The notes under the pieces are model-generated. The model saw only the letters and a program-made list of their open reading frames with translations. It had not been told where the DNA came from and ran no database searches. The position numbers and the translations under genes were made by a program. From NCBI GenBank assembly GCA_963995525.1, contig OZ023207.1, positions 33,054,268-33,118,267 on the forward strand: a stretch of 64,000 nucleotides of DNA, given 5' to 3'. This DNA comes from Escarpia spicata (taxonomy: Eukaryota; Annelida; Polychaeta; Sabellida; Siboglinidae). Below are positions 28,201 to 39,163 of this stretch, piece by piece (the first letter of the stretch is position 1; every line of letters starts with the position of its first letter).

Positions 28201-29940
28201 ATTCCACGAGATCACCATCCAAAGCTACACACTCCGAATTACAATTGGACAACCGGTCTACGCGGGTCTATCGCTAATGCTGTTATGTGTCTATCAAGTC
28301 TAATTGTTCTTCATCTGCTTTAACTCTATCATTTTCACGTACAATGAAATGTTAGTTTTCAACACCTCAATGTATGATGATGTTCAATGTTCATGAGCAT
28401 CCTTAATAGTACTCACGATAACTCATATTTCTTTACTAACTTCCCTCGTACCGTTTCGTATTGTTTACATCCTCCTCAAATGTAACCTATTGTTTCTAGC
28501 TAATATAATCTTAATGGTATCTAATTTATTGCTTAGTTGTAATCAACTTCTGTTGGACTCATTCACTCTATTTACTTGGTCGGTCAAGTGTTGTGTTGTC
28601 CTTGTATTTATAACTTGTATAATGTAATCTACATAACGCTTTCACAGTTCACAAATCTGAAGTGGATAAGGGCTGTAGCGAAAGCCTCTTACTTGTGGTG
28701 TTCCTTGAAGTTGGCGACGACATTGGACGCTGGGATACCCGTAACTTTATGTTGCTATGCAGCGGCAGCTGTCTGATTAAGATTGCTTATAGCCGTCAAA
28801 ACGTCACAGACAAAATATAAACTGATTGTGAAATAAGTAAAAAATATTACTCGTTTGAATCGTCCAGTATGGTGAACCTCTTCACTCGTACGCATATCAC
28901 TCAGTTGCATAACTGAATACTTGGCTATACATACTGGTATACTCAGCCAGGACATATTCAACACCGAATCGGTTGCGCAAGCGTTTGTTGATTACTTACT
29001 ATGTAGCAATCAGTACTCAATGGAGCTGTCTTGCGAAACTACACAGAAGGCATGCTGCCTATCTAACACACGATACTATTTTGGTCCTTTGTCGACATAA
29101 CATTGAGATATAAAGCTACCAACAGGGAAACGCGCAAACGATCCGAACATTGACCTTCTTCTTGTGGAAATAAACCTCAGATGAAGAGGTTATGTGGCTT
29201 GTACAAATAACAACATACTTCTAGAACATAATCTATTCTCTTTGTTGTCAGTTGGTGGGGCCTACTATAAACGGAGGCCTCCATAAATATACAAAGGCGT
29301 AGTAGTGTGACATATGAGGAACATTAATTAACGACTCCAAGCAGTTTTATATTATTGCCTAAGGTAGGCCGACTCGGAGAGCACCTTTACAATATGAATA
29401 CAATTGGTGAAATAGATCTTCACCGGAATGCAGTTTACCTTCGGAATACGTGTTGGAGTTAAACAGTGCTGCCATGTAGTGTCTTATTTCTCAAGTAGCC
29501 TCTGGTAGGATAAGGGAGGATTTCTAAAAAAAACTGTAATACCGGTAATGTGCCGTACACGGTCGACCACAAGGTGGCTTGAAGACCGCCAGGGAGCCCT
29601 ATTCAATTGACACTACAGCAGCATTAAATACTTTATATATTCTAGGTGAGATGATAACCTAATAAGAACAAAGAAATTTATTCTTTAGCGCCAATATCCT
29701 CGGAAAATCCGAGCTAAGTGGCGCAACAAATTCAAAGGATTAAGCGTTCTCATTGTCAATTACAGAGCAATTATAGTCGTCAACAGATGGATGGAATTCC
29801 TAAGAAGCTAAGGAGGAGTCTGCCGACCGAAGTGGTTTAGGTTTCTTTGCTTGAATAAGCATATAATGTAGGTATGCATGTTGTTTGGATGATAGGGCTT
29901 GATAAGTAATTGTAGGGCCTACAGATCTTAAAATAATGCG

Positions 29941-30138
29941 CTAGTAGGTAGCCAGTACAGTGGCACTAAGCGATAAAAACGAGGATATCGGGTAACTAAC
30001 TACCCTTGCCAACATTTGTTTGACATGTTGAAGTTGTGTAATGTCCTTGTTAGCGATATTATAAAGGAGGGAATTACAATAGTCAAGTTTGCTGCTAACA
30101 AGAGCTGTTGCAATAGTTTTAGTAACAGACAATGACAT
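29941..30138 (-). mobile_element. LINE reverse-transcriptase remnant (CR1/L2/Rex-like, minus strand)
   Basis: The translation contains SSKLDYCNSLLYNI followed by LQHVKQMLARVV. This matches the conserved stretch downstream of the reverse-transcriptase core in CR1/L2/Rex/Jockey-type LINEs (consensus SRLDYCNSLLYG...LQ-V-N-AAR-V). Only about 60 residues survive, and no catalytic motif is left. Confidence 0.75.
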
Positions 30139-30310
30139 ATACCGCGAAGATCACGGATATGATACAAACAGCAGCGACACGTTTAAGATATATGTTGTTT
30201 AAAATTGAAGTTACTATCAAAGATTACTTCGAGATTACGCGCCGAGATTGCTGGTGAGATATGCTGACTCAAAACATGCGTTAATATTAAGATACCCGTA
30301 GCATTCTTTT

Positions 30311-30700
30311 AAATTAACAAAAATGCAAATTGTGTAACAATACATGGTGTGAAACTGTGGAACATGTTAGATGATAAAATAAAGACCTCTAACAGTATTA
30401 CTACCTTTAAGAAGTTAAAGAGAAATAAAATATATGAAAAGTACACATTATTACTGTAATGTTGTAATTATATCATGACATTTGTGTATTTCTTAAGTGT
30501 GTATTAATTACTGACACAAATTTAGTAAAATCGTTAAATCTACTAACAAATATTGTTATTCTTCCTATTTTTTATATTGTTATAACATGGTAGTTATTAA
30601 TGTATTGCATGTCTCCATTTCCAAAATTGTAAAATATTGTTATAAACACATGTACAAGTTGATTGTGGAAATAAACATTCATTCATTTTCATTTCACGCC
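30311..30700 (+). mobile_element. LINE 3' end remnant (plus strand)
   Basis: Frame 30318-30461 reads GVKLWNMLDDKIK then TTFKKLKRNKIYEKY, and stops at 30459-30461. It matches the C-terminus typical of CR1/Rex-type LINE ORF2 (G-xxLWNxL...SxxxFKxxLKxxL). AT-rich 3' UTR follows to about 30700, ending near AATAAACATTCATTCATTTTC. The orientation is opposite to the remnant at 29941-30138, so these are two separate insertions. Confidence 0.65.
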
Positions 30701-31001
30701 ACAAAAAGACTTTTTTTCGAAATCACTAAACTAAATTAATATTATGGAAAATTGCCATCGCTACCACTCGCCATGTGCGTGTGTGTGTGTGTGCGCGCGT
30801 GCGCGTGCGCGTGTGCGTGCTATAGTTTTAGGTGAGTATATGTTGCATACACTGTTAAACGTTGTATAAAAATATAAAAATGCATTTTACGTTGTGTCTT
30901 GTGTCTCTTTAAAGAAAGGAACTCGTGTTATTTTTACCTGGTATTAGACTTACGTATAACACAAGCCAAACGCAGAATATATTATTATAGGTGTTGGCAG
31001 T

Positions 31002-31120
31002 TTATTGATTTATTAGCAGGTACATACCATGTTTCCATGTTAGAATAAATAGATTACATGATACGTAGTTGCAAACATTCGTAGCTGCTAGTTCTAGTAA
31101 ATGGACACCTCTTGCGTTAT
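31002..31120 (-). CDS. Candidate last exon of the SEA/EGF gene
   Basis: On the minus strand a pyrimidine-rich stretch and TGTTGCAG acceptor (31128-31121) precede an open segment that joins in phase 1 to the microexon at 32716. It would add about 39 residues (DNARGVHLLELAATNV and onward), then a TAA inside an AATAAA at 31006-31001; a second AATAAA lies at 31014-31009. The tail is not a clear membrane anchor and resembles nothing I know. The acceptor, frame and poly(A) signals are the only support. The true last exon may be elsewhere. Confidence 0.22.
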
Positions 31121-32715
31121 CTGCAACAGTGGTGAAAACAAAAAGGGCAGTGACTATTGAAATGGTTGCGTTGACTTTTATATATCGTATCAAGTGTCGA
31201 CGCTATGGTGCCGTTCTCTGCTTGACTTGGCTGGTCTTTACTGACTTCTGTGTCATCGTCCCTGGTGAACAACGTAGAACAACTTAAGACAACTCTTTAG
31301 ATAACATAATGCTATGTATGATGACGCAAGGTAACGAAAGATACCGCAAGACAACGTTTGAAAACGTACGACAACGTACGACAGCCACCGTACGAGACAC
31401 TACGAAAGACAACGTCAGATAAAGTAAGACAACATACGACAACGTAAGAAAAGGCGATATATCAAATGTATACTAATAAATGATCAGTTATTCAACATAT
31501 ATGTATGATTTAATTAAGTGAACAATTTTAGTAGTACACACGCACGCGCGGACGCACGCACGCACGCACGCACGCACGCGCGCGCACACACAATAGTATA
31601 TACAATAACATAACACGCGTTTTGATCTGGAGCACACCTGCGCATGCTCATTGTCATTAATTGCTGTCTAGAGACTACATATCTAAAATAACGCCTTCCG
31701 TTGAAGGCAATGAGTATCTTTACAATGGCTCTGGTAGCAGAATGTATTTAGTACTCGGTAACACCACTAGTCTAGACGCTGTAAATAATTACCGTATGAC
31801 ACGTGTTAAGCAAAACTTTATTTCAAAACCATACATTTCTTGTGAAAAATAATGTTTTTGTACAAATTGCATTACAGTTTTAAAAACTATCTGTTTCTCG
31901 CCACACCGGATATTACGTAATTGCGCATGTGACATGATGCGTTAATCCCTTTATCCGGCAGGTCGTATTCCAGCATTTCGCCAAGTTCACCTGCATACTA
32001 CTTATGTATACGTACGTTTTGTATATATCAGACAGATCACAATGAACGCCACAGACAAAGTCCCAAGGGCATACCATCGGGCGACAGCGAAGTTGTAGTA
32101 ATATTCAGCATCTGAAAGTGTGTACAAATACAACCATAACACACATTCATGTTATACTGTTCCACATTTGATAAACAAATTGGAAAATCTCCCAGTTGTT
32201 CTAAATGATATTGGTTTTATAATTTATATCTGCGGTATATCGAAAGTAATTCAGGCGTCTCAGGTGTGACACAGTTCGATTTAATGGCACGTGTGCGCTA
32301 GTGTCTGTTACAATTTGAAATTATGTTTTCCTGACTAATTATCAGTATACGTGATGTTCATTTAGAAGATAGGGCACTAAATTCGGGCGACCTGTTGTCA
32401 TGTTGGGAGGCTTGGGGTGTTTTTCTCTTGACTTACTTGACTTAAATGCCTAGGCCAATTTTACCCCTCGCTATCCTCCTGGGTGTCACACCCCTCCATT
32501 TCGTCCTGTCTAGAGAGTCCAGTGTCCTTTTTTGTTTCTGCGGATGACACAGACTACCCACTTGTGAGATACATGTTTTCACTAAATATGACATTTTTAA
32601 AATTTACATTAATTAATTTATTTATTTAATTAGTTGTTTTAGAGTATGGCTTCATAAGACTATTTGCTATCCATAACACCGCGCGTTGCCACATGCAACC
32701 ACCATATAGTCTTAC
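31121..32715 (-). other. Putative last intron or 3' flank of the SEA/EGF gene
   Basis: A run of CGACAACGTA-like repeats (31330-31450, just below a GTCGTA pattern on the other strand) and a CGCA microsatellite (31540-31590) are visible. Otherwise the sequence is AT-rich. I found no EGF, SEA or membrane-spanning exon. Confidence 0.5.
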
Positions 32716-32739
32716 CTGGACCGGCTTCTTTGTTGCCGC
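32716..32739 (-). CDS. SEA/EGF gene, candidate 24-nt microexon
   Basis: The minus strand shows TTGATTTCAG, 24 bases, then GTAAGACTAT: a strong acceptor and a consensus CAG|GTAAGA donor. It is phase 1 at both ends, like every module border in this gene, and encodes GNKEAGP with split codons on each side, a Gly/Pro linker. The frame join to 33981 gives a Ser. Its small size makes chance a real possibility. Confidence 0.4.
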
Positions 32740-33353
32740 CTGAAATCAAATACAAATTGTTATTACAAACAAACTGCAACTTGACCACTATGATATCGTG
32801 GTCAACCTATGCCGATTGCAAATATTACGATATGTACCTTTTGCGTGATTAACAAGTTTCAAAACTAACAATACTGCTCTTGATCAACCACATCGCTGAC
32901 CGCCAACGCGCCGTACAGCTGGTTTTCGTAAAGGGGTTGGCAACATAATATTTAGTAATACGTCTTTTCATCGGCTATCAGTTAAGGGTGGTCACAAATC
33001 ACAACATACGTTAAGCATTACATTGGAGGGGCAGTTTGGTCGTCACCAAGTATCGCGTGCAAAATAAATGTCCACATGGGGCGACACTTAATATGTGAAA
33101 TATATATACTACTGTAAATGGTAAATTGTAAATAAATTAGCCATTTTGGATCTAACAACTGCATGTCCTACGCGACGTATTGATGGGGTTGGGGATGGTT
33201 TGAACCAATGCTAACCTCATCACGTTTTTGTCTTTGCGAACTAACAAGACATCGCTATAGCGTGATAAGTGGTATTTTAAATAAAACAATTTTCTTTGCA
33301 CGCTAAATGGCTGCTTACTTAGTCTTTACTTTTGACACCGCACATTATCTATT

Positions 33354-33695
33354 TCACTAACATTCTTAAAAGCTCTGAAGGCCGATTTTGTTCTAGAAAA
33401 TCGATTTTGACCTTTACCTATGATCGGAAATTAAACTTGCATTTCACTAACAATCCATCCTGGATATGGTCCATAAAACAATCCGACAAAATGCCAATTT
33501 CTAAGACTAAGACTAAGACTAAGTCTAAGTCTAAGACTAAGTCTAAGACGACGTTAGTCTTTACACCACTCTTTAGCTATCATAAACCGTTAGATTTTAC
33601 TGAGTTTAATTTTTGGTCCTCTTTCACGCAGAGATCCAGTTGTTCACAGCCAAATAGGTCTTCCAAATGTTTGCTACATATTAGTGGTACATGCA
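33354..33695 (+). mobile_element. Non-autonomous repeat, copy A (empty-site copy)
   Basis: This segment aligns with the element at 61863-63477. Shared blocks are the AAAAGCTCT...GATTTTGTTC part, the TTTCACTAACAATCCATCCTGG part, the AAGACTAAG repeats with ACGACGTTA, and ACACCACTCTTT through CAGACAAATA-like sequence. It lacks the two inserts carried by the other copy and so records the pre-insertion state. A TAAGAC/TAAGTC hexamer array (33501-33549) is internal. No coding capacity. Confidence 0.6.
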
Positions 33696-33980
33696 TTATC
33701 ACATTAATGGCAAAAAGATAATGTCATAAAATAAGAGACTACACCACAAAGTAGCACTTCTACATTGTGCATACATATATTACATATGTTTCTTTGCAAT
33801 TCAGTCAGTTTTATTGGATATTTGCCACGTCTCCCATGTCCCATAACGGCATACGTTGTGGTAAATGTACATAGAAAACCCTTTGTGATATATGTAATCA
33901 ATATTCATTAAGTTTTTATGACTAGCGGTCACTTTGCCTACTGCCATAGTATTACATATTGAGAAGGTTTGCAGACTTAC

Positions 33981-34040
33981 TTCCACAGCCAATCTCCCCC
34001 TCACACTCTTCGCCATGGTCTGGCATGTCCGACATAACTT
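33981..34040 (-). CDS. SEA/EGF gene, short Cys-containing exon
   Basis: This 60-nt exon on the minus strand runs from CTGTTACAG to GGAA|GTAAGTCTG, phase 1 at both ends. It encodes about 20 residues including MPDHGEECEGEIGCG, with two cysteines. It may be a juxta-domain linker or part of a small disulfide loop. I recognise no domain. It fits the frame between the calcium-type EGF exon and the microexon. Confidence 0.55.
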
Positions 34041-34843
34041 CTGTAACAGTAACACATAAAACGTGTTTTACAACGACACCATCTGGTTACGTTAACACGT
34101 GTCTGGATTAACATGTTCTATAAATATAGTGCACGCACGCGCACGACGTCACGCAAGCACACACGCACGCACGCACGCACGCACACACACACAAACACTT
34201 GGTCGTTGAATATCTGCGTTCGTAAATATATAATTATGTGGATTAACATAATCTGTGGTTATAATAAATCAAACACACGCTTACGAGCACGTATACGAAC
34301 CAGGAAGACACGGACGCACGCACGTATGTACACAAGAACATGCGTATACCCATTCTGCATATGTTGATTTGGTATGTACATGGTTTTATTTTAGACAATG
34401 GGAACATAAGTCGTGAGAATGTGGATTCGAATATTCTTGCAGCCGATTCGAAGCTTATGCGATATCGTTCACGTCCCATTGCGCCAGTTCTTTCAGCTGT
34501 ACAAAGGAGTACCTGGCTATCTATGCTTGTGAATATAACATGATCGAACAGTATTCGCACATTGCAGCTTGGCTGAATGCTTCCCGGAGAAGTCGAGATG
34601 GTGTACAGGTCTGCCGGGGGAAGTGAAGTGTAAAATGTTTTGAAGAGCAGCAGCAGTTCAAAGGGATTAGGTGTCATGTAACAAGAATGTATCTTTACCT
34701 TAAAAGAATATATGCGCTTGCGTGGACTATGCCAGTAACAAACGTAACGTATATAACGAAGGTCACTGCATATTGACAGGAACTGAGGAAATGCAACTTG
34801 ATAAATTAGTTAATGTTGCATTTAAGCAATGGTTGCCACTTAC

Positions 34844-34957
34844 TCGTTTCACAGTTTGGCCCGCTGAACAAGCCAGCGCACTGGCACGTGAATTCATTCG
34901 CAATGTCAATGCACGTTCCACCGTTCAGGCAGGGCAAACTGATACATTCATCCATAT
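34844..34957 (-). CDS. SEA/EGF gene, calcium-binding-type EGF exon
   Basis: A 114-nt, phase 1-1 exon on the minus strand, between GTTTCAG and GAAACGA|GTAAGTGG. It encodes a complete EGF module beginning DMDECISLPC, then LNGGTC, and ending CQCAGLFSGPNC. All six cysteines are in canonical order. The D-x-D-E-C start is the calcium-binding signature of cbEGF domains. This is the second EGF after SEA-3. Such domains act in rigid extracellular arrays. I do not know the ligand. Confidence 0.9.
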
Positions 34958-35314
34958 CTGAAACGTAGATAAAATACAGGCAAGTTTTAATAACACAACT
35001 AACTGTCGTAACTGCAAACTATGTATTGCATATACTTTGTATGCAACATTATGATCAGAACAAAATAATTCCGCGAGAAACGTGCATGATACTTCAAGCG
35101 CCCATCGATGTACTCCTGATCAAGTTGAATGACACAAGCACGTGCGCAAGCACGGACGCATGCACGCTTGTACGGTCGCACCCCCACCCGCCCGCATGCA
35201 CGGACGCACTCCTTCTCTCATTCACAGACAACCACGCACGCACACGCACGCTCACACACGCACGCACGCACGCACGCACGCACGCACCCACACACCCACC
35301 CACCCCCAACACTC

Positions 35315-36542
35315 TCTCACTCACTCACTCACTCACTCACTCACTCACTCACTCACTCACTCACTCACTCACTCACTCACTCACTCACTCACTCACTCAC
35401 TCACTCACTCACTCACTCACTCACTCACTCACTCACTCACTCACTCACTCACTCACTCACTCACTCACTCACTCACTCACTCACTCACTCACTCACTCAC
35501 TCACTCACTCACTCACTCACTCACTCACTCACTCACTCACTCACTCACTCACTCACTCACTCACTCACTCACTCACTCACTCACTCACTCACTCACTCAC
35601 TCACTCACTCACTCACTCACTCACTCACTCACTCACTCACTCACTCACTCACTCACTCACTCACTCACTCACTCACTCACTCACTCACTCACTCACTCAC
35701 TCACTCACTCACTCACTCACTCACTCACTCACTCACTCACTCACTCACTCACTCACTCACTCACTCACTCACTCACTCACTCACTCACTCACTCACTCAC
35801 TCACTCACTCACTCACTCACTCACTCACTCACTCACTCACTCACTCACTCACTCACTCACTCACTCACTCACTCACTCACTCACTCACTCACTCACTCAC
35901 TCACTCACTCACTCACTCACTCACTCACTCACTCACTCACTCACTCACTCACTCACTCACTCACTCACTCACTCACTCACTCACTCACTCACTCACTCAC
36001 TCACTCACTCACTCACTCACTCACTCACTCACTCACTCACTCACTCACTCACTCACTCACTCACTCACTCACTCACTCACTCACTCACTCACTCACTCAC
36101 TCACTCACTCACTCACTCACTCACTCACTCACTCACTCACTCACTCACTCACTCACTCACTCACTCACTCACTCACTCACTCACTCACTCACTCACTCAC
36201 TCACTCACTCACTCACTCACTCACTCACTCACTCACTCACTCACTCACTCACTCACTCACTCACTCACTCACTCACTCACTCACTCACTCACTCACTCAC
36301 TCACTCACTCACTCACTCACTCACTCACTCACTCACTCACTCACTCACTCACTCACTCACTCACTCACTCACTCACTCACTCACTCACTCACTCACTCAC
36401 TCACTCACTCACTCACTCACTCACTCACTCACTCACTCACTCACTCACTCACTCACTCACTCACTCACTCACTCACTCACTCACTCACTCACTCACTCAC
36501 TCACTCACTCACTCACTCACTCACTCACTCACTCACTCACTC
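35315..36542. repeat. 1.23-kb uninterrupted (TCAC)n array
   Basis: About 307 tetranucleotide units with no interruption that I can see. It is preceded by an imperfect CGCA/CACC tract (about 35130-35310). It lies in the intron between two EGF exons of the minus-strand gene, where the transcript would read (GUGA)n. The 512-, 506- and 468-residue open frames it creates in all three plus frames (Ser-Leu-Thr-His repeats) have no start context or conservation and are not genes. Confidence 0.97.
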
Positions 36543-36707
36543 TGCTAGGACGCAGTGCGGTTAAGAACGGAAGGAACTGTGCAGCAGTACAATACCTAAA
36601 CTTCACTGCTGTAGAAAAGGGAATCAAGATGGAGAAACATGTTCACTGATCACGAGGATGGGTTATGCTGCTATCTTCAACTTAGCTGAATTACAAATGG
36701 CACATAC

Positions 36708-36821
36708 CAAATTGGCATTGGTCCCCTTCAAATCCTGGAAGACATTCGCACGTGTAGAAGCCGGCCGTAGTGACGCAAGACGCCCCGTTAAGGCAAGGTT
36801 TATTGGCGCACGGCGAAGCAG
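36708..36821 (-). CDS. SEA/EGF gene, EGF exon directly after SEA-3
   Basis: A 114-nt, phase 1-1 exon on the minus strand. The acceptor is CCATGTTGTAG and the donor CAATTTG|GTATGTGCC. It encodes SPCANKPCLNGASC, then YTCECLPGFEGDQC, a classic six-cysteine EGF without the calcium signature. The join to 37326 gives the linker VYAASPC, equivalent to the VYASRS linker after SEA-1. This is the same EGF-SEA-EGF order seen in membrane mucins such as MUC3/MUC17 and in some matrix proteoglycans. Confidence 0.92.
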
Positions 36822-37325
36822 CTACAACATGGCAACGTGACAAATGGACGGTTGCGTCTGCAGGAACATCAACAAGAATGAGTTCGTAAAACAAGAAATC
36901 TGAAGAAGGTGGAAAGTATCAATGTCATTAAAGAGGGATGCATCGGAGGCCGATGTGTTAACATTCCTGTTTAAGGTACCTCGTTCGTTACTTATTTATT
37001 AACATTTATTATTATAATGTTTTATTTTAATTGTGTTCGTCGAAACTATAACAGTGGAGTGACTACAATAAATTATAGTATTACGGATCTTCGTGGGTAG
37101 TAGATGTCAGCCGACCAAAACGACTTACGGATTTGCATTCATATTATTATTGCGAGTAATATTCATATATAGTATGCAGGACCGTAAATGATATTTCCTA
37201 GTATTTACCATGGGTGATTCGTTCTAAGAATGCAATGTTAAGCGTACGATTTTGAACGCTAGTGAATACTAGCAAGGTAAATCGTAGTATACCAATTCAG
37301 GCAAGCAAACTATCACAATACATAC

Positions 37326-37465
37326 CATACACAATTAATGAATTGAGCTTGATTTTAAATGCAAGACTGTTTCTTTGAGCTGCTTCTTCCAACGCCCGTT
37401 TCACCTTATCCGGGTGATGCTCTTGCGACAGAACCAGGTGGTACTTCACGGCGACGCTTCCCTCG
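37326..37465 (-). CDS. SEA/EGF gene, SEA-3 C-terminal exon (autocleavage motif)
   Basis: A 140-nt exon, phase 2 in and 1 out, between TGTTGACTCAG and GTATG|GTATGTATT. It encodes SEGSVAVKYHLVLS and on to AFKIKLNSLIVY, the last strands and helix of a SEA domain. GSVAV matches the G^SVVV site at which SEA domains cleave themselves between Gly and Ser, leaving a non-covalent heterodimer. The exon has a paralogue with the same length and phases at 63588-63727. Confidence 0.92.
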
Positions 37466-37499
37466 CTGAGTCAACACAATATTACTCTTGTCATCACCA

Positions 37500-37820
37500 T
37501 TACTATCATCGTCATAAGTTAATTATTAACCACCACCACCACCACTACCACCATCACCACCATAGCCACCACCACCACTACCACCATCACCACCATAGCC
37601 ACCACCACCAATATCACCATCACCACCATCATCACCACCATCACTACCACCATAACCACCACCATCACTACCACCATAACCACCACCACCATCATAACCA
37701 CCATCACCACCACCATTACCAACACCATCACTACCACCATAACCACCACCACCATTATCATCATCACCATCATCATCGTCACAATCATCATCAACATCAT
37801 CATTATTACCACATCCACCT
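37500..37820. repeat. CCA/CAT trinucleotide repeat
   Basis: An imperfect CCACCAT/CATCAC array directly next to SEA-3 exon 3, beginning about 35 bases upstream of its acceptor on the coding strand. The poly-His frame on the plus strand is an artefact of the repeat. Confidence 0.9.
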
Positions 37821-38142
37821 TCGCCAACACCTCCACTAGACCAATATCACACTACTCAGCACCCTCATCATTCTATTCATTATTGTACGTATCGTTCCGA
37901 ACAAGATGCATACACATAATAATGACATGATGTTTAAATATTAAAACCTGTAGGAATTGGTGATGCAATGTTGATCTCTGTTAATCAGCCAGTAGGGTAT
38001 GGTTTTCTTTACCACGCCTTCTTATCGACGTACTTTATTTTCTATAGACAATGATGTTACAATGCCACCTGCTGCACACAACCAACGTTTTGCCAATACG
38101 AAAAAGACACATACACACTATAATATTTGATAACAGCCTGAC

Positions 38143-38204
38143 CTGAAAGACACGCGCTCAAGTCGCACGAGGTGACCAAAGTCTTCGCCGTACACCAGAC
38201 GAAG
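38143..38204 (-). CDS. SEA/EGF gene, SEA-3 middle exon
   Basis: A 62-nt exon, phase 0 in and 2 out, from GTATATTTCCAG to TTTCAG|GTCAGG on the minus strand. It encodes LRLVYGEDFGHLVRLERVSF, the helix and strand before the cleavage site. It joins in frame with both neighbours to make a continuous SEA fold of about 105 residues. Confidence 0.85.
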
Positions 38205-38464
38205 CTGGAAATATACAATAAACGAAAGGACTACGCCATGTTCACATGCAGATATATGTTAAACAAAACAAGGTTAAATAAGGCAACATAGTAACATCAA
38301 ACGTATAAATTTTGACTTAACCGTTCCAATATCACCAAGACAAAAACAAATTTCTATAGAGAAGGAATAATTAGGGAGGTAACCAACATCATAGTTAATT
38401 CTATAAGACCAGTCATGTATTAAATACTTAGGGAAATAAATAGTATAGTGTAAGTTGTTATTGA

Positions 38465-38486
38465 ACATTCTTTGTGTGTGTGTGTT

Positions 38487-38576
<90 letters not shown>

Positions 38577-38578
38577 TG
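38465..38578. repeat. (GT)n microsatellite
   Basis: A GT tract of about 110 bp with one GTTTGTTT interruption near 38485. It lies in SEA-3 intron 1, about 80 bases downstream of the exon donor on the minus strand, where the transcript reads (CA)n. Confidence 0.95.
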
Positions 38579-38658
38579 CACGCACAAAATGTCCGTCAGA
38601 CTAACAAAAACAAACACCGTGATATGAGTTACGGGTGTAATAAACCTGTGTTCCGTAC

Positions 38659-38777
38659 CTCTTCTATAAGTTTATCTAACAGTTTTTGATGTTCGGAGGA
38701 TTCTGGGTTAACGAGGTCTTGAGTGAACGTCTTATCTTCAATATGGAATTCGGCAGCGTAGTGATATTCAGCCATCT
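38659..38777 (-). CDS. SEA/EGF gene, SEA-3 first exon
   Basis: A 119-nt exon, phase 1 in and 0 out, between CTTGGTGCAG and GAAGAG|GTACGG. It encodes AEYHYAAEFHIEDKTFTQDL, then NPESSEHQKLLDKLIEE. This is the typical SEA opening: an alternating hydrophobic strand, then F-T-x-D-L-x-N-P-x-S-x-E-x-x-x-L. The same exon size and phases recur in SEA-2. Confidence 0.9.
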
Positions 38778-39163
38778 CTGCACCAAGGAAGACATTTTAA
38801 GACGCTGATATGTACGTTTCATGCAAATGTGCAAAAGAAATATGTTAAAGCGCGTCATTAAACGCAAAACAACTGGAAGTGAACGTTATATTATACCGGC
38901 TGTAACCTTTCAAAACTGCACACTAAAATTGCAGAATTCGGCTATTGAGTAATCCCGTGACTCGATGATTATGGTCATCATAACAATGGTAATAATAACA
39001 ACCATTATCACTGAAATCAATCACTGTACTGTCAAAATATGTAAAAATGCATGCGTATAATTTGGTGCGTTACAACAATAGAAAACAGCTCCAGCAGGAT
39101 AGGATATTACTGGATGAGCGGGCATTCTTGAACACACTTGGCTTTGCTTGCATTGTGAAAGCG

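Larger units (their letters stand above)
21612..31001. other. Convergent intergenic region between the two genes
   Basis: I see no gene here. The left part should hold the 3' UTR of the H-form transcript. Contents are degenerate repeats around GTTTGAAC...GTCAATGACG (about 22420-22680), an inexact duplicated stretch with TGACATATTGTGAAACATATA (24715-24740 and 24831-24853), a 25-bp minisatellite (25790-26225), TA tracts, a compound GTCT array, and two LINE scraps near 30 kb. Open frames are short and unlike any family I know. Confidence 0.65.

Noticed and set aside
35026..36649. Open frames of 468-512 residues made of Ser-Leu-Thr-His repeats
   Set aside because: They are an automatic result of an uninterrupted tetranucleotide repeat whose length removes stops in all three plus frames. 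There is no start context, splice context or domain outside the repeat.
37375..37839. Histidine-rich 154-residue frame on the plus strand
   Set aside because: It is a CCA/CAT trinucleotide repeat opposite and next to a real SEA exon on the minus strand.
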